A stretch of DNA of 16,659 bases from the NCBI RefSeq assembly GCF_000499385.1, contig NW_013651788.1:5001-21659 (forward strand), read 5' to 3'. How positions within the stretch are numbered: the first letter of the stretch is position 1; each line of letters starts with the position of its first letter. The position numbers were made by a program, and so were the translations under genes. The notes below the pieces were generated by a model. The model was given only the letters and a program-made list of their open reading frames with translations, made no database searches and was not told where the DNA came from. Shown one piece after another: positions 14,567-16,659 of this stretch. This DNA is from Eimeria necatrix. Lineage: Eukaryota; Apicomplexa; Conoidasida; Eucoccidiorida; Eimeriidae.

Positions 14567-16049
14567 CCAGCAAACGTGCTGCTGCTGCTACAGCTGCCAG
14601 CACAGCTGCTGCTGCTGCTGCTGCTGCTGCAGCCTCACCTGCCACGCTTGCTGCCTCTTCGTCACTTCAGCTCGCTGGAGACAGCACAAATGGGGCTCAC
14701 AAAAACCCTAAACCCTAAACCCTAAACCCTAATTGGTCAGCACAGGTGGAGCCTCGCTAAACCCTAGACCCTGAGCAATAAACCCTAAATAAGCAGCACG
14801 AAAAGAATACCTTTTTATGTGCATTTAGCGCAGTCCTTTGTGGTTTAGGGTTTGGGGTCTAGGGTTTAGGGTTTAGGGTTTAGGGTTTACAGTGTTTCTG
14901 ATGCGCAGGTGGAGGCGAGATATTTCTTTGCTGACCAGCTCATTTTCCCGTTTCCTGTTGAAGCAGCAGCAGCTACAGCAGCAGCAGCTACAGCAGCAGC
15001 AGCTACAGCAGCAGCAGCTACAGCAGCAGCAGCTACAGCAGCAGCAGGAAGAGGGCCAGCAGCAGCAGCATTAGCAGCAGCAAGGGCCACAGCACTTGCC
15101 CTGCCAACCCCGTGCATGTATTTCACGAGGGTTTAGGGTTTAGGGTTTAGGGTTTAGGGTTTGTTACAGGCCGTCTCTGTGACGCTTAGTGGACAAGAGG
15201 CGAGACTCCTCTTCTTCCTTTTCTTTTTTCTCTGCGCAGTTAACCACTAAACCCTAAACCCTAAACCCTAAACCCTAAACCCTCAAAGACCACCCCTACC
15301 TCTTAGTGCTGGCAACGCCGGCTGCTGCACTTCCTGCGGTCTTTCTGAAGTAGGCGCTGAGGGTTTAGGGTTTAGGGTTTGGGGTTTGAAACAGAGGGTT
15401 TAGGGTTTAGGGTTTGGGGTTTGAAGTAGAGGGTTTAGGGTTTAGGGTTTGGGGTGCGGACCTGCGGCCTTTCTGAAGTAGGCGTTGAGGGTTTAGGGTT
15501 TGGGGTTTGAAGTAGAGGGTTTAGGGCTTAGGGTTTGGGGTGCGAACTGGAGGAATTAGGGTTTAGGGTTTAGGGTTTAGGGTTTAGGGTTTACCTGTGG
15601 CTAACTCTCTGCGTAAAGCCTTCAGCTTATTTCCTTTAGAGGCGTTGAAGGCTTTTAGCGAAAGCTGTTCTTCTTTTGTCTCACTTAGCTTCTCCCTGCA
15701 GCAAACCCTAAACCCTAAACCCTAAACCCTAATCCGGTGGCGCTAGGACAGCCCCCGAGGGTCCCCTCTGTAGAAACCCTAAACCCTAAACCCTACGCCC
15801 TAGACTGAAGCTGAAAAAGGGCCTGACTACCGCACAGTGCGCGTGTTAGAGGGTTTAGGGTTTAGGGTTTAGGGTTTAGGGTTTGCGAAACCTCAGCTGC
15901 GCGACGAGAGAGGTTAGGGTTTGCAGCTCTTCTGCCTTTCGAGTTGCTTCTTCTATTATTTTTGTAAACCGCAAATTTGCTGCTGCTGCTTCTGCGCTCA
16001 GCGCAGCTCTGAGGCGGCTGCTGTCAATGAGCGGGCCCTCCCGCGTCAT
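14125..16049 (-). CDS. coiled-coil protein of unknown identity (seven exons)
   Basis: Exons on the minus strand: 16049-15892, 15695-15595, 15231-15168, 14954-14891, 14674-14639, 14396-14325, 14160-14125 (TAG). Every junction phase agrees (2, 1, 2, 0, 0, 0), giving 176 residues. The product is almost all charged helix: MTREGPLIDSSRLRAAL, KIIEEATRKAEELQTLTSLV, LKALRRELATEKKEKEEEES, LKRENELVSKEISRLHLRIR, RAEVTKRQQAWQ, LAAQEKHRLQIQTVCFLKKK, then VLSQLERQDAF. Heptad-like spacing of Leu/Ile supports a coiled coil, as in ciliary, centrosomal or cytoskeletal proteins, but no family is assigned. The start ATG is the first available; the same frame stays open to 16430 without another ATG, so an upstream exon may exist. 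The last exon is the least certain: a second open frame there leads towards the exons at 14036-13824. Confidence 0.75.
14331..14530. repeat. perfect 100-bp tandem duplication containing an exon
   Basis: 14331-14430 and 14431-14530 are identical by eye. Each copy contains the acceptor and nearly all of the sixth exon of the coiled-coil gene. Only the copy at 14331-14430 continues into a usable donor (GATG|GTACAG). Reading from the other copy shifts frame and reaches TGA, so the extra copy must be intronic or disruptive. Confidence 0.93.
14675..14890 (-). repeat. coiled-coil gene intron 4 with inverted telomere-like arms
   Basis: Donor ACT|GTAAACCC (+ array 14846-14889) and acceptor GCTGTCTCCAG (+ array 14703-14734), phase 0. 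The 12-codon exon that follows ends at a GTGAGG donor. Confidence 0.82.
14955..15167 (-). repeat. coiled-coil gene intron 3 with 15-bp minisatellite
   Basis: Donor CCT|GTAACAAACCC and acceptor TGCTTCAACAG, phase 2. AAACCCT units lie at the donor end (+ 15127-15163). There is no complementary array at the acceptor, where a CAGCAGCAGCTACAG-type 15-bp unit repeats five times (+ 14963-15045). Confidence 0.8.
15232..15594 (-). repeat. coiled-coil gene intron 2 with inverted arms and composite minisatellite
   Basis: Donor ACAG|GTAAACCC and acceptor ACTGCGCAG, phase 1. The donor arm (+ 15555-15594) and acceptor arm (+ 15247-15285) are complementary. Between them, AGGGTTT clusters alternate with GAAGTAGA/GAAACAGA spacers. 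A segment starting CCTGCGGTCTTTCTGAAGTA at 15333 recurs, slightly altered, at 15461 (128 bp apart). Confidence 0.85.
15696..15891 (-). repeat. coiled-coil gene intron 1 with inverted telomere-like arms
   Basis: Donor TGAG|GTTTCGCAAACCC (+ array 15850-15885) and acceptor GTTTGCTGCAG (+ array 15704-15732), phase 2. A third short array lies at 15775-15796. Confidence 0.83.
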
Positions 16050-16050
16050 T

Positions 16051-16093
<43 letters not shown>

Positions 16094-16245
16094 GGCTGCG
16101 GGGGCTGCTGAGTTGCTGCTGCTGCTGTGGCTGGGGCGGCGGCTGAGTTGCTGCTGCTGCTGTGGCTGCTGCTGCTGCTGTGCCCGTGGCCGCTGCTGTG
16201 GCTGTGGCTGCGGCTGTGGTTGCTGCTGTGACGATTGCAGCAGCA

Positions 16246-16280
<35 letters not shown>

Positions 16281-16430
16281 CTTATTCCGATCTTGTGGCC
16301 ACTGCGGCTGCTGCTGCTGCCAAGAGGCTCCCTGAGGAGATCGAGAGCAACAGATGTTATTCTGCTGCTGCTCCTGCTGTCGCTGCTGTTCTTGCTGCTG
16401 CTGCTCCTGCTGTTCCTGCTGCTGCTGCTG
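16050..16430 (-). other. open frame upstream of the coiled-coil ATG, possible extra 5' coding
   Basis: In frame with ATG 16049, the minus strand is stop-free back to TAG at 16433-16431. It reads Gln/Glu repeats, NNICCSRSPQGASW, PQWPQDRNKP, an Ala run, Thr/Ala repeats, TQPPPQPQQQQQLSSPRSHS and a Ser run. The composition changes naturally within one frame, which favours coding, but there is no ATG. If coding, it needs an upstream exon; the acceptor could be CAGCTAG at the TAG itself. Confidence 0.4.
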
Positions 16431-16659
16431 CTAGCTGCTGCTGCTCCTGCTGTTCCCGCTGCTGCTGCTGCTGCTAGCTGCTGCTGCTAGCAGGCAAACA
16501 CCCACCGCTGCGCAATAGGAGGGCATGCGCAGCAGTGGAGGGCTTTCAAGTCCCAACCCGTATGGTGCAAACCCTAAACCCTAAATTGTAAACCCTAAAC
16601 CCTTTTTTCTAAACCACAAACCCTCAGTTTGCAATTTGCTGGGGTGCGGAGCTGCTCCG
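16431..16659. other. right edge: CTG tract, unique sequence, telomere-like units
   Basis: A CTG tract to about 16490, then about 75 bp of unique DNA, then interrupted AAACCCT units at 16567-16626. No exon or RNA gene was recognised. Confidence 0.5.

Noticed and set aside
14961..15048. CRISPR array (regular 15-bp units)
   Set aside because: Units are contiguous with no spacers, lie in an intron of a eukaryotic gene and are simple CAG-derived minisatellite.
16235..16477. + strand ORF with [20 protein letters not shown]
   Set aside because: It looks coding, but it lies opposite the minus frame that is continuous with the coiled-coil ATG; the + frame has no supported neighbours. Kept as an alternative only.

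Overview
This window looks like nuclear DNA of a coccidian apicomplexan, most probably an Eimeria species. The evidence is three features together: very dense CAG/CTG trinucleotide tracts that read as poly-Ala, poly-Gln, poly-Ser, poly-Leu or poly-Cys depending on frame; many interstitial arrays of the telomere-type heptamer AAACCCT/AGGGTTT; and genes broken into many small exons. Because CAG tracts lack stops in every frame, most long ORFs here are artefacts. I rebuilt genes from non-repetitive islands, splice sites and phase agreement.

Layout. 1-1916: CAG-rich, with weak + strand coding candidates. 1917-3433: telomere-like and CAG repeats. 3586-6559 (-): a six-exon SAP18 homologue whose 5' end runs into a 100-N gap. 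6660-7805: a divergent, repeat-filled interval. 7806-9972 (+): a complete five-exon PEX11 peroxisomal membrane protein gene, with an optional sixth splice. 9984-11111: long GCTA-type satellite arrays with higher-order periods. 11150-11830: an AT-rich island. 12063-12135 (+): tRNA-Lys(CUU). 12273-13339 (+): coding-like exons, product unknown. 13327-13570: another GCTA array. 13824-14036 (-): two coding-like exons joined by an apparent GC-AG intron. 14125-16049 (-): a seven-exon coiled-coil protein gene of unknown identity, with open frame continuing upstream to 16430.

The most striking pattern is in the introns. In the SAP18, PEX11 and coiled-coil genes, eight introns carry AAACCCT arrays just inside the donor and AGGGTTT arrays shortly before the acceptor, on the transcribed strand. 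These arms are reverse complements, so the pre-mRNA could fold into a hairpin that brings the splice sites together. In five introns the donor GT is fused directly to the array (GTAAACCCT). SAP18 is a nuclear protein of the ASAP/PSAP splicing and Sin3-HDAC complexes; PEX11 acts on peroxisomes. Their head-to-head arrangement might mean a shared promoter region, but no functional link is evident.
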